From: Parashewanella spongiae
GTDB taxonomy: Bacteria > Pseudomonadota > Gammaproteobacteria > Enterobacterales > Shewanellaceae
Length of the DNA stretch: 64,000 nt
Direction: 5' to 3'
NCBI RefSeq assembly: GCF_004358345.1
Contig: NZ_CP037952.1
Span: forward strand, 4,588,001-4,652,000
Shown: positions 50,881 to 60,700 of the stretch, in pieces
How the letters are laid out: every line of letters begins with the position of its first letter
Numbering within the stretch: position 1 is the stretch's first letter
Notes under the pieces: model-generated
Databases searched by the model: none
What the model saw: only the letters and a program-made list of their open reading frames with translations
What the model was told of the DNA's origin: nothing
Translations under genes and position numbers: made by a program

Positions 50881-51141
50881 TCAAGGCGTAAGCAGTGAAG
50901 CTTAGTCATCTAAGTAAACGGGTTACAACACAGAACAGTGAACGCTCAAAAGCATCGAAAAAAGAGAGAGCGTAAATTGGTCGCTCTTTCTAAATAAAAG
51001 GTGCTGCGTTATCGTTTTCTTATTTGGAAACAAAGTAACGACAGTTTTGTATGTCGATAATAACCAAACCGCACAAGCTCTGTCTTGTATAAAACGACCA
51101 ATTTATCGCTGCAAAAATAATCACGAAAGATAAACAGCCCC
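50881..51141. repeat. 5'-truncated C-family element
   Basis: It matches 28821-29134 from CAAGGCGTAAGCAGTGAAGC onward; about 55 bases of the left end are replaced by the B hairpin. The right end AAACAGCCCC adjoins TA at 51142-51143 inside the yheV stop codon. The shared module is at 51026-51058. Confidence 0.8.
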
Positions 51142-51350
51142 TAGTCTGGCTTAAACACACCAATAACTTGTCCAGACGATTGTTCTGCTACTTTTGCCTC
51201 AACTTGTTGATCCCGATAATCGCATTCAACACATTCAACTGTCTCGATATCATTTTCTTTAAATAGCACAATACTGTCTTTTGCTTTGCATTTAGGGCAA
51301 TGAGCACCAGCAACAAAACGCTTCTTCATTCTTTTATGGGTTTGGGTCAT
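51141..51350 (-). CDS. yheV: YheV family putative zinc-ribbon protein
   Basis: A 69-residue protein matching E. coli YheV: KKRFVAGAHCPKCKAKDSIV, then VECVECDYRD and the C-terminal VIGVFKPD. Two CxxC pairs suggest zinc binding. The start may be at the eighth codon (MKKRF). The stop TAG is assembled from the TA target of the C element plus the element's first G, so insertion occurred exactly at the end of the gene. yheV neighbours the kef/yheS region in E. coli, consistent with yheS being next to it. Confidence 0.88.
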   Translation of the reverse strand: MTQTHKRMKKRFVAGAHCPKCKAKDSIVLFKENDIETVECVECDYRDQQVEAKVAEQSSGQVIGVFKPD

Positions 51351-51485
51351 AGTGAAGTCATACTGACGTTATAGTTCAAGTAAATTAATCCTATTTTGCC
51401 ACAAGATAGCGATTTCTGTTACCTAGGTTTTGATTCTAGGATAGAATCTTCCCTTTCGTATATTCACTCTAGTAAGTCGCCAGAA

Positions 51486-53393
51486 ATGATTTCCATATCT
51501 CAAGCACAACTCATCCGTGGCAGTAAAACTCTGCTTAATGATACTTCTCTTACTGTATATCCCGGTCATAAAGTGGGATTAGTTGGCGCTAATGGCTGTG
51601 GTAAATCATCGCTACTCGCATTGATTCAAGGGAAGTTATCCCTTGATAAAGGTGAATTCAGCATACCTTCTGGCTGGCAGTTATCCTCTGTTGCACAGGA
51701 AACACCTGCATTAGATATCAGTGCTCTTGAGTATGTGCTCGATGGTGATGTCGAATTTCGTCAACTTGAAAAAGCACTGCATCAAGCTCAAGTCGATGAC
51801 GACGGGCATAAAATCGCTGATATCCACGGCAAATTAGACGCGATTGGTGGTTACAGTATTCGTGCACGCGCTGGAACATTACTGGCAGGCCTTGGTTTTA
51901 ACCAAGACAAACAAGCCGATCCAGTAAAAAGTTTTTCTGGTGGTTGGAGAATGCGACTCAACCTTGCCCAAGCACTCTTGTGTCGCTCTGATTTACTCTT
52001 GCTCGATGAACCTACGAACCATTTGGATTTAGACACGACCTATTGGCTAGAAAGTTGGATTAAAAGTTATCAAGGCACCTTAATACTCATCAGTCATGAC
52101 CGCGATTTCATCGATGAAATTGTGGATGAAGTGGTGCATGTTGAGCAGCAGAAACTAAATTACTATAAAGGCAATTACACCAGTTTTGAGCGAGTCCGCG
52201 CTGAGCGAATGGCACAGCAACAAGTTGCCTACGAACGTCAGCAAGTAGAAAGAGCGCATATGCAGTCTTTTGTTGATCGTTTTCGCTACAAAGCCAGTAA
52301 AGCCAAACAAGCCCAAAGCCGTTTAAAAGCCTTAGATAGAATGACGGAATTATTGCCTTCCCACGCTGACAGCCAATTCCAAATGAGCTTTAGACCGCCA
52401 GAAGCCTTGCCTAACCCTTTAATTGCCATGGAGCAAGTTAAAATTGGTTATGGTGAATCTCCAATTCTAAACTCAGTAAAGTTAAATTTAGTGCCCGGTG
52501 CGCGTATTGGTTTACTCGGCCGAAATGGTGCGGGTAAGTCAACGCTCATTAAATTGCTTTCAGGTCAGCTCGCGCCCATGTCTGGCAGTTACCAAACGAA
52601 TCCAGGCCTTAATATTGGTTACTTTGCTCAGCATCAAATCGAGTTTTTATCGCTCGATGATACACCAATGCAGCATTTACTACGCCTTTCCCCTGATACC
52701 AAAGAACTTGAACTACGCAACTTTCTTGGTGGATTTGGTTTTAATGGCGATATGGCACTTTCGCCCGTAAGACCATTTTCCGGCGGTGAAAAAGCACGAT
52801 TAGTATTGGCTCTTTTGGTATGGCAACGTCCAAACTTACTGTTGTTAGATGAACCGACCAACCACTTAGATTTAGATATGCGCCACGCACTTACCATGGC
52901 GCTACAAACCTTTGAAGGTGCGATGGTGGTTGTATCTCACGATCGTCACTTATTAAGACTCACTTGTGATGATTACTACCTTGTTGATTCTGGACGGGTA
53001 CAACCTTTTGCCGGTGATTTAGACGATTATCACAAATGGATGTTAGAGGCCGCTAAGCTCGACAATAGCAGCTCCAGCAATAATACCTCATCTGTTACTC
53101 TTGATAAAAAAGAGCGCAAACGACTTGAAGCCGAACTCAGAACTAAGTTATCGCCGTTTAAAAAACAGCAAACAAAACTTGAAAAGCAGCAATCAAAAGC
53201 CAGTGAGCGCCTTGCAGAGCTTGAACAACAATTAGCGGATAGCAATATTTACGAAGATGATAATAAAGCTACTTTAACTCAAGTACTCGCAGAGCAAGTT
53301 AAGCTCACCCAAACCCTTGAAGAAAGTGAAATGGAATGGTTAGACATTCAAGAGCAAATTGAACAGATTGAATCAGAGGTTGAAAATGCATAG
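51486..53393 (+). CDS. yheS: ABC-F family ATPase YheS
   Basis: A 635-residue soluble protein with two ATPase domains, of the ABC-F translation-factor family. I use ATG 51486 (MISISQAQLIRGSKTLL), matching the family; the frame is open to 51396. Domain 1 has GANGCGKSSLL, FSGGWRMRLNLAQAL and LLLLDEPTNHLD. The P-site linker follows (about 240-310, rich in Gln and Arg). Domain 2 has GRNGAGKSTLI, FSGGEKARLVLALL and LLLLDEPTNHLD. A C-terminal coiled coil (540-630) is rich in Lys, Glu and Gln. It overlaps the next gene by 8 bases. Confidence 0.95.
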   Translation: MISISQAQLIRGSKTLLNDTSLTVYPGHKVGLVGANGCGKSSLLALIQGKLSLDKGEFSIPSGWQLSSVAQETPALDISALEYVLDGDVEFRQLEKALHQAQVDDDGHKIADIHGKLDAIGGYSIRARAGTLLAGLGFNQDKQADPVKSFSGGWRMRLNLAQALLCRSDLLLLDEPTNHLDLDTTYWLESWIKSYQGTLILISHDRDFIDEIVDEVVHVEQQKLNYYKGNYTSFERVRAERMAQQQVAYERQQVERAHMQSFVDRFRYKASKAKQAQSRLKALDRMTELLPSHADSQFQMSFRPPEALPNPLIAMEQVKIGYGESPILNSVKLNLVPGARIGLLGRNGAGKSTLIKLLSGQLAPMSGSYQTNPGLNIGYFAQHQIEFLSLDDTPMQHLLRLSPDTKELELRNFLGGFGFNGDMALSPVRPFSGGEKARLVLALLVWQRPNLLLLDEPTNHLDLDMRHALTMALQTFEGAMVVVSHDRHLLRLTCDDYYLVDSGRVQPFAGDLDDYHKWMLEAAKLDNSSSSNNTSSVTLDKKERKRLEAELRTKLSPFKKQQTKLEKQQSKASERLAELEQQLADSNIYEDDNKATLTQVLAEQVKLTQTLEESEMEWLDIQEQIEQIESEVENA

Positions 53394-53832
53394 TTCAAGT
53401 AATGATCAACATACTGAATATACTGCAATCTGGCAGCAGTGCGAACACACATATTCGCGCAATCAAACAGTTTGTTTGCCACTACAAGATGAGTTTGGCA
53501 TCAATGTGAATTTATTGTTGCTTGCTCATCACTTAGATAATCACTGTCATGAAAAGTATAGCACTGAGCAATGGCAATCATTCATTAAAGCGATTGAGCA
53601 ATGGGAAACCAAAATTCTCCTGCCGTTCCGTAGGCTCAGAAAACTCGCAAAACCCATGATAAATGAAAATGAATATCAGCAAATGCTTGATTTAGAATTG
53701 TTGATGGAACGCAAATCTCAGCGATTGATCTCGTATAAACTACAACTTTGCTATCCCGACAGTTTGAGCTCTAACCTGAACAATTACCTCAGTATCTATA
53801 ATCTGACAGAGCACGATGTGATTTTTAACTAA
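53386..53832 (+). CDS. TIGR02444-like protein (unknown function)
   Basis: A 148-residue helical protein. I use ATG 53386, overlapping the yheS stop by 8 bases. The pattern VCLPLQDEFGINVNLLLLAHHLD, WETKILLPFRRLRKLAK and a Leu/Glu-rich C-terminal half agrees with my recollection of the TIGR02444 family that follows ABC-F genes in Shewanella and Pseudomonas. No function is known. A D repeat abuts its stop codon. Confidence 0.8.
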   Translation: MHSSSNDQHTEYTAIWQQCEHTYSRNQTVCLPLQDEFGINVNLLLLAHHLDNHCHEKYSTEQWQSFIKAIEQWETKILLPFRRLRKLAKPMINENEYQQMLDLELLMERKSQRLISYKLQLCYPDSLSSNLNNYLSIYNLTEHDVIFN

Positions 53833-54013
53833 GGAAAGTTGCGGAAGAAAGTATACCGATGAGTTCTCGTCACTCCAGCGCAGGCTGGAAACGAAGTAAC
53901 GACAGTTTTGTATGTCGGTAGTCTAGTGTCTTTGCTTTTTTCTGTAAAAAGTCACTGGATACCAGCCTTCGCTGGTATGACAAAGATTGGTACTTTCTAA
54001 ATCGCTAGCTCCC
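53833..54013. repeat. D-family repeat (181 bp)
   Basis: It starts at the base after the upstream stop codon (GGAAAGTTGCGGAAGAAAGT). Hairpins CCAGCGCAGGCTGG and CCAGCCTTCGCTGG are present, with the shared module at 53887-53920. It is nearly identical to the inverted copy beside ftsH. Confidence 0.8.
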
Positions 54014-54014
54014 T

Positions 54015-54285
54015 AACCTGAGCAATCATTAAATGCTCAACTCAGAGCTATGTATGTGCGCAAAGTGCAATCGAAATTGATGAAGACATAGTTGTTACCG
54101 ACGTACAAAACTGTCGTTATTACATTGCTAAGTCAAGACAGTTTTGAGAAGTAATTTGAGCACATACAAGCTCCCGAAGGGCAAGACTAAAGGGTTACAT
54201 TACTGCGTTACAAGCACTTGAGTTATCCCGACAAAAGCACGAAGTGCGTTGAACGCTGGTTTTGTATGTCGGTCATCTAGCGCCT
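54015..54285. repeat. E-family element interior, inverted, without termini
   Basis: Segments ATGCTCAACTCAGAGCTATG, AGCTCCCGAAGGGCAAG and GCACGAAGTGCGTTGAACGC match the 18616-18947 element in reverse. The ATACCAATTAC ends are missing. A degenerate shared module occurs at 54096-54122. Confidence 0.65.
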
Positions 54286-54368
54286 GATATTTGAATACCC
54301 AAAGTCACTGAATTTCCGTTTTCACGAAAATGACGGACTAATGGGTTTACCCTGATGTTATGCCCATA

Positions 54369-55253
54369 TTAATTAAGGCTGGCTATAAAATTATTAATTT
54401 GATTCAATAACCATTGAGGTTGATCCCACATCAAAAAATGCTTTCCTTGAGTATTCATTTCAACATCACCTAATTGGGTGTTTTCTATTTCTTCATTGTA
54501 AATACCAGCCATTTTGTTTTTAGCATCTTCCGTTTTCCAAGCTCCAGTTGCACCGAGAAGTAAATAGGGAACCTCAAGTGTAGATAACTTAGGGCGTAGG
54601 TCAGTGGTTAAAACACTGTATATTCCACTACCCGCTGTTTTTGGATCTGATTTACGTGCCATAAGGCCAAGTTGGCTAAGTTTATCCTTATTATCGGTTA
54701 ACTCATTCTTCAATAGTAATGTGAGCAGTTCTAATTCAACATGACTTGCAGAATCTAAAAGCGCTCTTAATCTTTTGGCTAGGTAAACTAAACTAGTGGC
54801 TTGCGTAGAGTTCGTTTCAGTAAGTACTGGGCCAAAAAATGGTAAGCCGTCAACAGATAACACCCCAGCAAGTTTTAGTTCGTTATCTAAACCAATATCA
54901 AGTGCCATCAGGCCGCCCATACTGTGTCCAATTACGATTGTATTAGTTAAATTATTGCTTTTAATGAAATCAATAATGTCACTCTTCGCCGCTGTATATA
55001 TCTCTCCATACCTGTCACAACTGGGCGTTTGCCCGAAGCCTGATATATTCATCAAATACACTTTATTGTTCTTCGAAAGTGAGTTAGCAATGGGAGCCCA
55101 CACACTTGAGTCACTTAGAAAGCCAAGAATAAAAATAATATTTTTATTTTGAGTTGAGCCCAATGTATCTACTTTAATGCATGACTCATTAGCATTAACA
55201 ACAAAGGTGAATAAAAAAAGAACCACGGGAATAAAATATTTAATAGTTTTCAT
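54369..55253 (-). CDS. Secreted alpha/beta hydrolase
   Basis: A 294-residue protein with a signal peptide (1-21, cleavage VNA-NE). The fold is shown by the oxyanion segment FILGFLSDSSVW, the nucleophile elbow GHSMGG (Ser111) and the C-terminal His272 in GKHFLMWDQP; the acid is probably in the LGATGAWK region. It resembles esterase or haloperoxidase-like enzymes, and the substrate is unknown. It is solitary, flanked by repeats on one side and by the group II intron on the other. Confidence 0.85.
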   Translation of the reverse strand: MKTIKYFIPVVLFLFTFVVNANESCIKVDTLGSTQNKNIIFILGFLSDSSVWAPIANSLSKNNKVYLMNISGFGQTPSCDRYGEIYTAAKSDIIDFIKSNNLTNTIVIGHSMGGLMALDIGLDNELKLAGVLSVDGLPFFGPVLTETNSTQATSLVYLAKRLRALLDSASHVELELLTLLLKNELTDNKDKLSQLGLMARKSDPKTAGSGIYSVLTTDLRPKLSTLEVPYLLLGATGAWKTEDAKNKMAGIYNEEIENTQLGDVEMNTQGKHFLMWDQPQWLLNQINNFIASLN

Positions 55254-55382
55254 AAAATCACCATAAAAGTTTTAAAATTCTATTTGAAATCAATCTCATG
55301 CCGCTTGCCACGGTTAATTCTTTTAGGATTCAAGTAGAGTAGGCTACTGGCTTCGCTATCGCTTATCCAGCAGCCCCTCTTC

Positions 55383-55416
55383 GATTCCGTGCATGAGGTT
55401 TTCCCTCACACGGCTC
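55383..55416 (-). ncRNA. Group II intron domain V
   Basis: A 34-nt hairpin on the minus strand beginning GAGCCGTG (AGC catalytic triad), closed by a GAAA-type loop (GAGGGAAAACCTC), and ending GCACGGAATC. Length and layout fit the catalytic core of group II introns. Confidence 0.9.
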
Positions 55417-55453
55417 TGTTGTTACACTTCTCTCAGCCCCTTCACTTTGCTTA

Positions 55454-56734
55454 TCATCTTGTCGTGGGTAAATACTCAAGACCAGCTTGGCGTAATTTTT
55501 CGTAAGCACCTCGTGATAGATACTTGCTTCGACGTTGACTTAAGCGACGATGCCAGCGATAGAACCGGTTTACTACAAATCCATTTATTCTGAAAAATAC
55601 ACCTCTGGGATAACCTATCCCACCAAAATAGTGTTTCCATCCCCTCAGAACTTGATTAACCTTATTTATCAGTACGCCAAGTGTATTTGAGGTTCGGTGT
55701 TTCACTATGTCTCTGATTTTATTTTTCAGCTTTGTTTGGCTCTTCTTAGACGCCTGTATCTTGATGTAACTGGTGCCTTTGATGAGGCCTGTGATCCGTT
55801 GAAAGTTAAAACCGAGGAAATCAAACTCATTCATCAGCTTTCCCATATCCACACAGTGGGTTTTACTTTGATTTAGCTTCAGACCTTCATCACTTAATTG
55901 CTGTGTTATCCAGTCCAGTTGCTCTTGTGTGTAGGTTTGCTTATGAAGTACAACAAAATCATCTGCATAGGTAACGATTTTACACGGTGTTTTTTCGTGT
56001 ATTTTCAAACAGAAATCGTTGAGATAGATGTTAGCCAGTAGTGGAGAGATAACTCCGCCTTGCGGAGTGCCACATCGGCTTGCTTCTATTCGCCATTTTC
56101 TGTTGACCGTCTCTACGCTGATGGGCGCTTTGATAAAGCTTTTCAGCAAACTCAGAAAGCTGCTGTCGCTTATTCGCCTTTCTACTTTTGCCATCAACTT
56201 AGCGTGCGGGATGGTATCGAAATAGGCACTCAAGTCAGCATCGAGTACGTGCTGGTAGCCTTGTTTTAGGCTCATTTCAATGACTTTTACCGCTTGCTGG
56301 GCGCTTCGACATGGACGATAACCATAACTGTGTTCATGTAAATGAGGTTCGTAGACGGGTTGCATCACTATTGTCATCGCCATTTGCACAATTCTGTCAC
56401 TGATTATCGGGATCCCAAGTTTCCGCGTTTTGCCGTTGTCTTTGAGTATTTCTACTCGTTTGACTGGGCTAGGTCGATAGTTTTTCTGTTGTAATTGAGT
56501 TTGAATTTCTTTTAACAGCGCAACGACTTTCTTTTGCTGCTCTAGACAACTGAATGTGATGCCATCAATTCCTGCTCCGCCTTTATTGGCTTTGCATCGT
56601 CGATAGGCTTCTTCGAGTATATCTAGGCGACTGAGTTTATCGTACAAGCTGTAAAATCGTAGCTCCGAGTTAAGCTTTGAGCGTAAGTAAAGTTTTCGCT
56701 GTAATATTCTGATATTTACTGGAGTGTTAGCCAT
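55454..56734 (-). CDS. ltrA: Group II intron reverse transcriptase/maturase
   Basis: A 426-residue protein, the normal length for intron-encoded proteins without an endonuclease domain. RT blocks run from GGAGIDGITF through YRPSPVKRVEILKDNGK, RKLGIPIISDRIVQ, HSYGYRPCRSAQQAV, DADLSAYFDTI, GTPQGGVISPLLANIYL and TYADDFVVL (YADD 256-259, intact). The maturase domain X (KHYFGGIGYP, GAYEKLRQAGLEYL) completes it. It aids splicing and reverse-splices the intron RNA into DNA targets. A GAGGTGA site precedes the ATG. Confidence 0.95.
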   Translation of the reverse strand: MANTPVNIRILQRKLYLRSKLNSELRFYSLYDKLSRLDILEEAYRRCKANKGGAGIDGITFSCLEQQKKVVALLKEIQTQLQQKNYRPSPVKRVEILKDNGKTRKLGIPIISDRIVQMAMTIVMQPVYEPHLHEHSYGYRPCRSAQQAVKVIEMSLKQGYQHVLDADLSAYFDTIPHAKLMAKVERRISDSSFLSLLKSFIKAPISVETVNRKWRIEASRCGTPQGGVISPLLANIYLNDFCLKIHEKTPCKIVTYADDFVVLHKQTYTQEQLDWITQQLSDEGLKLNQSKTHCVDMGKLMNEFDFLGFNFQRITGLIKGTSYIKIQASKKSQTKLKNKIRDIVKHRTSNTLGVLINKVNQVLRGWKHYFGGIGYPRGVFFRINGFVVNRFYRWHRRLSQRRSKYLSRGAYEKLRQAGLEYLPTTR

Positions 56735-57325
56735 ATGGCAATTTCACCTCAAAAGTTACGTTAAAAAACGGGTGTAACACTGAGCCCCTTCCCTGATGTG
56801 AAGTTATGTTGTCTTCACGGTTAACGGTACTATGGGCTCATCCGACTGCCTGAGCGCCCTATCTGAAATTTCGGTTTACCTTATATTCGGATAGTGGAAG
56901 TCACTACCTTCCAACACTCAGGCTCTCCCACGTTCACTTTATTTCCTTCAATACATGCCACTTCATATTACGCCGGAAGATCAAACAGATGCATTTACCA
57001 GTTGCTTCTCTGTTTGTGTCAGGGTTCGTCAACTAGGAAAGACTCCCCATCTTCATTTTTTGATTTACGACGCTTAACTGAATTCGCTTGATGCTGCGGC
57101 CTACATTGCATCTCAACCTTTATTCAAGGCCTTTGTCACAGGGCTTCATGTCATAGCGGTTACCCATTATGCATGCCCGTCAGATTTCGGGATGAACTGG
57201 TAATTATCCCGTCAGGTACGTTTCAACCTGATGGACTTATTATAAATAATAACGTTGCTGTCTCTGGTTTATGGCCATGTAATCGCTTGGCTGCGTATAC
57301 GTTGAGACAAATCCCACAACAGAAT

Positions 57326-57343
57326 AAAGCGCTTCGTGGCGCT
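57326..57343 (-). terminator. Terminator-like hairpin at intron 5' exon
   Basis: AGCGC and GCGCT pair around CACGAA and are followed on the minus strand by TTTATTCT and then the intron. It is squeezed between the intron and an A element. Confidence 0.6.
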
Positions 57344-57344
57344 C

Positions 57345-57576
57345 CCTAGAAACATCAGTTGACTGCGTTCTCAAGCGTAGGAAAAATGCTGATATTAAGG
57401 CGTAGCTTGCAGCAAGTAGTTATTCTACTTGCAAAAGTTACAACGCAGATAGCAGCCATTTTAGCAAGCTTGTGAGCGTAGAGCATTTCACTCATTGGGT
57501 GAAAAACATGATAATAAAGTCATCATATTGCTCAAATAGTTACGCGTATACTCAGCGTTCAACTGATGTTTTTAGG
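57345..57576. repeat. A-family element, inverted, single copy (232 bp)
   Basis: CCTAGAAACATCAGTTGACT to the TGATGTTTTTAGG end. TTTAA occurs on the right only. The left flank is the hairpin before the group II intron, so the target duplication was lost by a rearrangement there. Confidence 0.85.
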
Positions 57577-57584
57577 TTTAAGAC

Positions 57585-57702
57585 TATCCTCCTTATGTAG
57601 GTAATAAAATAAATTACAAAAACCGCTTAATGCCAAATTGTAAACTGTCACTAAGCGATTAGAAGTGAATCTTGTAGTCTAAAAATCATAACTTTTTTTA
57701 TT
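57585..57702. repeat. Duplicated 3' flank, copy 1
   Basis: The sequence after the first large gene (TCCTTATGTAGGTAATAAAA ... TTGTAGTCTAAAAATC) is repeated with few changes at 62219-62334 after its paralogue. The duplicated unit therefore includes about 115 bases of untranslated DNA. The T-rich stretch next to the stop may serve as terminator. Confidence 0.8.
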
Positions 57703-60700
57703 TTATACCGTACTCTCATGAGCAGCAGATTTGTAAATGTGCCTTTCCCCATGCCCAGAATTGGAAGTGGCATCCCTTGGACGAGCATAATGACCTTCTT
57801 GAACTTGAACAAACTTCGCACCTTGTCTATCAGGATCGTGTAGTGCAGGTTTGCTAGCTCTAGCCTCATGTTCAACAGGATCGTAAACGTGCCTTCCACT
57901 ATGCAATGAAACCCCATTCCCAGGATTGAAAGTTGCCTCCCTCGCATATGAATAATCACCTTCTTGAACATGGTTCACACCTTGTCTACTAGTATCATTA
58001 CCGTGGAGCGCAGGTTGTTTGCTAGCCGTAGTATCATAAGAAACACGTTCGTAAACGTGCCTTCCCCCATGCGTTGAAGTCCCGTTCCCAGAATAGGAAG
58101 TGGCATCCCTTGGACGAGCATAATAACCTTCTTGAACATGGTTCACACCTTGTCTACTAGTATCATTACCGTGGGGCGCAGGTTGTTTGCTAACCGCAGT
58201 ATCATAAGGAACACGTTCGTAAACGTGCCTTCCCCCATGGGATGACATCCCGCTCCCAAAATCGGAAGTAGTAGCCCTTGGGCGAGAGTAATAACCTTCT
58301 TGAACAAGCTTCGCACGATATCTATCTGTATCGTGGAGCGCAGGTTGTTTACTAGCCGTAGCCCCTTGAGCAGCAGAATTGTAAACGTGCCTTCCCTCAT
58401 GGGATGAAGGCACATTCCCAGAATTGAAAGTCGCCCCTCTTGCATATGAATAATCACCTTCTTGAACATGGTTCACACTTTGTCTACCAGTATCATTACC
58501 GTGGAGTGCAGATTCAGCAATTTGACTGCCAGAAGTGTTCGCGTATACCTTTCTGCGGTCATATGGGATAGGAATATTCCCATATTCTTTATGCATTTGT
58601 TGATCAGCCGCCAGGTTACCATACGCTGTGGTACCTTGATATACAGGGCGTTTACTGTGGGAGTCGGTATGTTGTAGTCCCATGTATGGAGGTTGAGACG
58701 ATTTCATTTCAAAATATTCACCGTCATCAGCGTCTTCCTGAAAGGACGTTCTAACCGTTGCCGAATCATCAATTGAAGAGTAAATATGGGGTCCATTTTC
58801 GCGGTTCATACTTGCTGAGGTAGTTTCATATGACGCGGCCCGTTTAGGAACTGGAGCAGGAGCTGGAACTGGAACTGGAGTATTTCCTGCAGGCTCAGGA
58901 GTATAAGATTTTTTTGTAGGAGCGGGTTTTATCTTTTGTTTTATCTTTATACATGCAATGCTTGTTGTTGTCGCCACTATAGCGCTACCTGCACCAGTGC
59001 CTCCAACAATACCTGCAATTTCTAAACTTGAGAATTCATGAACTTTTGATTGAACTGTAACCTCATCCGTTGGAGCTGTCGTTGCTTTGGTCGTTGTACT
59101 CAATTGTGAAGTAGTATCCTCAATTTCAACGTCTAGTTCAGTTATCAGTTGCGCAGGTGTCGTTGCTCGTGGAGTTGTCCTAGCTTTAGTTGGCGGAGGT
59201 GTCGTTACTCGTACAGTTGTCCTCGCTTCCGTTGGCGGAGGTGTCGTTACTCGTACAGTTGTCCTCGCTTCCGTTGGCGCTGGTGTCGTTGCTTCCTGAG
59301 TGGTCTCGGCTTCCGTTGGCGCTGGTGTCGTTGCTTCCTGAGTGGTCTCGGCTTCCGTTAGCGCAGTTGTCGTTGTTTCCTGAGTGGTCTCAGCTTCCGT
59401 TGGTGCAGTTGTCGTTGTTTCCTGAGTGGTCTCGGCTTCTGTTGGCGCAGGTGTCGTTGCTTCCTGAGTAGTCTCGGCTTCCGTTGTCGCAGGTGTCGTT
59501 GTTTCCTGAGTGGTCTCGGCTTCTGTTGGCGCAGGTGTCGTTGCTTCCTGAGTAGTCTCGGCTTCCGTTGTCGCAGGTGTCGTTGTTTCCTGAGTGGTCT
59601 CGGCTTCCGTTGTCGCAGGTGTCGTTGTTTCCTGAGTGGTTTCGGCTTCCGTTGGTGCTTGTGTCGTTACTCGCACAGTTGTCCTCGCTTCCGTTGGCGG
59701 AGGTGTCGTTACTCGCACAGTTGTCCTCGCTTCCGTTCGCGGAGGTGTCGTTACTCGTACAGTTGTCCTCGCTTCCGTTGGCGGAGGTGTCGTTACTCGT
59801 ACAGTTGTCCTCGCTTCCGTTGGCGGAGGTGTCGTTACTCGCACAGTTGTCGATGGTGAAGTAGTTGTTGGTGCTTGTGTTATGATATCAGGATCTGGCG
59901 TAACGTTTTCTGGAAAAGGTTTTTGAGTACCAGGTTCATCTGGATTACACGACCCCCATGGGTTACCATTCCTGTAACCTCTTCTTCTGATATATTTATT
60001 TGCACAATTGTTTTCGTATGGAGGTCTGTCGCCTTGAGGGTTTCGTACGACTCTACTTGGGTAACTAGCACATGTTGCTCCAAGAATATCACCACGCCCT
60101 AGTTTGCCACTAGTACACCTTACATTCTCAGGTCCAGTGGGATATTCAGCGCTGTCTGCAGGGCCGAAGCAACAATATAATGGATCAGGAGAGTTAAAGA
60201 GATATCCAGGGGAGGCTATTGTTTGAAGCATGCATTCGCTGTTAGGCACTTCAACAGGTATATTGCTAGAATTTAGCACCCCATACCAAAAATCATATTG
60301 TTGGTTGTACTGTAGAGGTTGACACACCCTCACAGGAAGACCGTCTAATGGTGAAGTTGCTTCCGTTGGCGGAGGTGTCGTTGCTCGCGGAGGTGTCGCT
60401 GGTGGTGGAGTGGTTGCAGGTTGAGAGGTTGGATTAAATATTATGTAAGGATCCGGTGTAACGCCTGCTGGATAGGGTAGTTGGGTACTTGGTTCGTTAG
60501 GATTGCACCATCCCCATGGATTGCTATTGGAGTGACTGTGATATTTATTACTGCAATCGTATGGAAGTGGTGGTGGACTATAAGCGGTTCGTCCAAGGCC
60601 ATTGAATGAAATTTGCCTTCCTAATTTGCCATTCGTGCATTTCACATTGTAGTTATGAGAAAAATGGCCTTCATGCCTCGCTGGTCCACTGCACCAACTG

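Larger units (their letters stand above)
55334..57320 (-). mobile_element. Complete group II intron
   Basis: On the minus strand, a structured 5' RNA region (about 57320-56735) leads into a full reverse transcriptase. This is followed by a domain V of exactly 34 nt and a domain VI stem with a bulged A, ending ...CTCTAC near 55334. The 5' boundary is placed by its position about 6 bases after a terminator-like hairpin (57326-57343), the usual group IIC target. The exact 5' base is uncertain by about 5 nt. The RT and domain V are intact, so it could still splice and move. Confidence 0.85.

Noticed and set aside
56894-57091. Plus-strand 65-residue open frame in the second intron
   Set aside because: It lies opposite the intron 5' RNA and has no similarity or ribosome site.
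57706-58800. Exact EPIYA motifs in the tyrosine-rich tail
   Set aside because: I looked for EPIYA and close forms. Motifs such as GRHVY and GPHIY lack the Glu-Pro core, so I describe them only as SH2-ligand-like.
59087-59926. Several long plus-strand open frames opposite the Thr/Pro repeats
   Set aside because: They are antisense shadows of the 42-bp repeats; their products are low-complexity and show no independent start signals.
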